Shown here: positions 50,410 through 51,209 of the stretch, one piece after another
How positions within the stretch are numbered: the first letter of the stretch is position 1
Layout of the letters: each line of letters starts with the position of its first letter
DNA from: CAZKWG01 sp964615375
Lineage (GTDB): Bacteria; Myxococcota_A; UBA796; CAZKWG01
Reading direction: 5' to 3'
Assembly: GCA_964615375.1 (NCBI GenBank)
Contig: CAZTOW010000063.1
Location: 1 to 51,209 of the forward strand
Length of the DNA: 51,209 bases
The notes under the pieces: model-generated
The model's input: only the letters and a program-made list of their open reading frames with translations
Told to the model about the DNA's origin: nothing
Databases searched by the model: none
Translations under genes and position numbers: made by a program

Positions 50410-50712
50410 CTCGTCCTCGGGCTCCTCCTCGTCGTCGAAGCCGGGATCGTCGTCGTCCTCGTCGTCGAAGTCGTCGAACTCGAGATCCTCGTCCTCGTTC
50501 GGCTCGTCGAGCAGGCTGTCGTCCTGCATCGGCACCGCCACGCGGCTCGACTTGTAGCGCGCCATCACCGCCACCCGCGGATCCGGCGTCGGGTCCTCAC
50601 GCTGGTCAGCGCCGCACTTCGGGCACAGCGGATCGGGGCGATTGAGATCATAGAACTTGCAAGCGCACTTGAAGCAGGTGTAGCGCTTGCCGAGCAGGGC
50701 CTTCGACTGCAT
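50404..50712 (-). CDS. FYDLN-domain zinc-ribbon acidic protein
   Basis: Protein of 102 residues of the FYDLN-acid family (TIGR02300-type). The N-terminus has two Cys pairs, CFKCACKFYDLN and CPKCGAD, which would hold one zinc ion, the family's defining FYDLN sequence, and then a long Asp/Glu-rich tail (nearly half the protein). Function is unknown in the family. Cytoplasmic. ATG at 50712. Its end overlaps the symmetrical palindrome shared with truA. Confidence 0.92.
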   Translation of the reverse strand: MQSKALLGKRYTCFKCACKFYDLNRPDPLCPKCGADQREDPTPDPRVAVMARYKSSRVAVPMQDDSLLDEPNEDEDLEFDDFDDEDDDDPGFDDEEEPEDED

Positions 50713-50815
50713 CGAGGATCCTTCGGTTTCCGGAGAGAGAAAGGCGCGGCCGAACCGCGTCTCGCGGACCGCACATGGTTAGCATGGGCCGCTCATTCGT
50801 CAAGCTCCAGCCCCC

Positions 50816-50874
50816 GACAGGATCGACCCCTGACAGGATCGGGGCTTCGAGAGGTCCCGGCCTGAGACAGGATC
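50816..50874 (+). repeat. Three copies of GACAGGATC
   Basis: GACAGGATC begins at 50816, 50832 and 50866. The middle copy extends to GACAGGATCGGGGC, which is also found exactly at 24603-24616, upstream of the tRNA-Ala promoter. They may be remnants of a dispersed intergenic repeat. Confidence 0.7.
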
Positions 50875-50923
50875 CGGGTTCCCCGACGGCGGCTGGGGCT
50901 GCGGAGACCGGTCCGGGCCGGGG

Positions 50924-51071
50924 GCCGACCGGGTTGGAGGGGGCCCACGGGGCACCGGGTGTCCGCCCTTGACAGGGCGGCACCCTGCGCACTCGGGGCG
51001 CGTAACTGATCATGTCGAGATAGCGCGCCCCTCCGTGAGCTGCCCCTGAGGCCCCCTCCAACCCGGTCGGC
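50924..51071. repeat. Long inverted repeat, 31-base arms
   Basis: The arm 50924-50954 (starting GCCGACCGGG) pairs with 51041-51071 (ending CCCGGTCGGC). The outer 22 bases match perfectly, three bases mismatch, then six more match: 28 of 31. The loop of about 86 bases itself contains the hairpin at 50957-50985. No flanking target duplication is visible, so a mobile element is not proven; a structured RNA is equally possible. Confidence 0.85.
50957..50985. other. Strong GC hairpin inside the inverted repeat
   Basis: GGGTG pairs with CACCC, then, after one bulged T, CCGCCCT pairs with AGGGCGG around the loop TGAC: twelve base pairs in all. No T-run follows on either strand, so it is not a classical terminator. 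It sits at the tip of the larger inverted repeat. Confidence 0.75.
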
Positions 51072-51209
51072 GCTCCGCTGCGCGACGGCTCCTGTCGCTG
51101 GGTCAGCCGCCGCAGGAACGCCGGAGGGGTCCGGGCCGACGATCTCAGGCTCCGGTTTCTGCACTCGGTCCGGGCCATCGATAGCGGCGGTCGGAGCCGG
51201 CGGCGACCC

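Larger units (their letters stand above)
50713..51209. other. Non-coding end region, no recognised gene
   Basis: About 497 bases with no open frame that resembles a known protein on either strand; frames that stay open are GC-bias shadows with low-complexity translations. The stretch holds three copies of GACAGGATC, three copies of GGTCCGGGCC (50910, 51128, 51167), a long inverted repeat and a strong hairpin, listed separately. A promoter for the FYDLN gene must lie near 50713-50780, but no clear hexamers were found. A gene running in from beyond 51209 cannot be excluded. Confidence 0.6.

Noticed and set aside
50924..51071. Miniature inverted-repeat transposable element
   Set aside because: Arms and length would fit, but no target-site duplication and no second copy can be seen here, so it is listed only as an inverted repeat.
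50648..51178. Leftward open frame at the right end of the window
   Set aside because: No recognisable domain, Pro/Gly/Arg-rich translation, overlaps the FYDLN gene and the inverted repeat; no promoter or ribosome site.

Overview
The window is a GC-rich bacterial chromosome segment that most resembles Myxococcota or a related predatory or delta-type lineage. The reasons are inferential: a Cys-Gly-Cys plus hydrophobic helix plus Arg-cluster tail on a choice-of-anchor D protein at 17046-18332 (a MYXO-CTERM-like sorting tail), a second similar tail inside the protein at 47158-49596, many TPR and PEGA-like envelope proteins, a eukaryote-like Ser/Thr kinase next to a PP2C phosphatase, duplicated Hsp70 genes, and very frequent TTG and GTG starts. 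No rRNA gene is present to settle the taxonomy.

Region 1 (1-4830) carries two tandem paralogous lipoproteins, a patatin-like lipase, and a leftward pair made of a TolB-like propeller protein and a predicted outer-membrane barrel protein. Region 2 (4831-14134) is a leftward nine-gene operon with 4-base overlaps or very short gaps. It begins with a TPR lipoprotein, a small carboxypeptidase-regulatory-like protein, a Thr-rich membrane protein and a second lipoprotein, and ends with a complete peptide-type ABC importer (binding protein, two permeases, two ATPases). Region 3 (14135-22821) holds a membrane-anchored Ser/Thr kinase convergent with a PP2C phosphatase, a sorted surface protein, a 995-residue protein that joins two phospholipase-D HKD motifs to a von Willebrand A domain, and an M16 peptidase.

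Region 4 (22822-31620) has a pentapeptide-repeat protein, tRNA-Ala(CGC) with a good promoter and terminator, and then the most unusual block: a leftward operon of Hsp70-VWA fusion, GrpE-like factor, second Hsp70 without lid and with a long interdomain insert, a tail-anchored J-like protein lacking the HPD motif, and a TPR-zincin protein. This looks like a dedicated, non-canonical chaperone machine.

Region 5 (31622-50712) is largely housekeeping: Maf, family 4 uracil-DNA glycosylase, a four-S1-domain protein, queA-tgt (queuosine), yajC-secD-secF (Sec translocation), an IHF/HU protein, PIN-PhoH, RlmB-like methyltransferase, RseP-like site-2 protease, tsaB, a catalytically degenerate Asd-like protein, a propeller/barrel fusion, truA and an FYDLN protein. 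The last 497 bases (50713-51209) have no recognisable gene but carry short repeats, a long inverted repeat and a strong hairpin.
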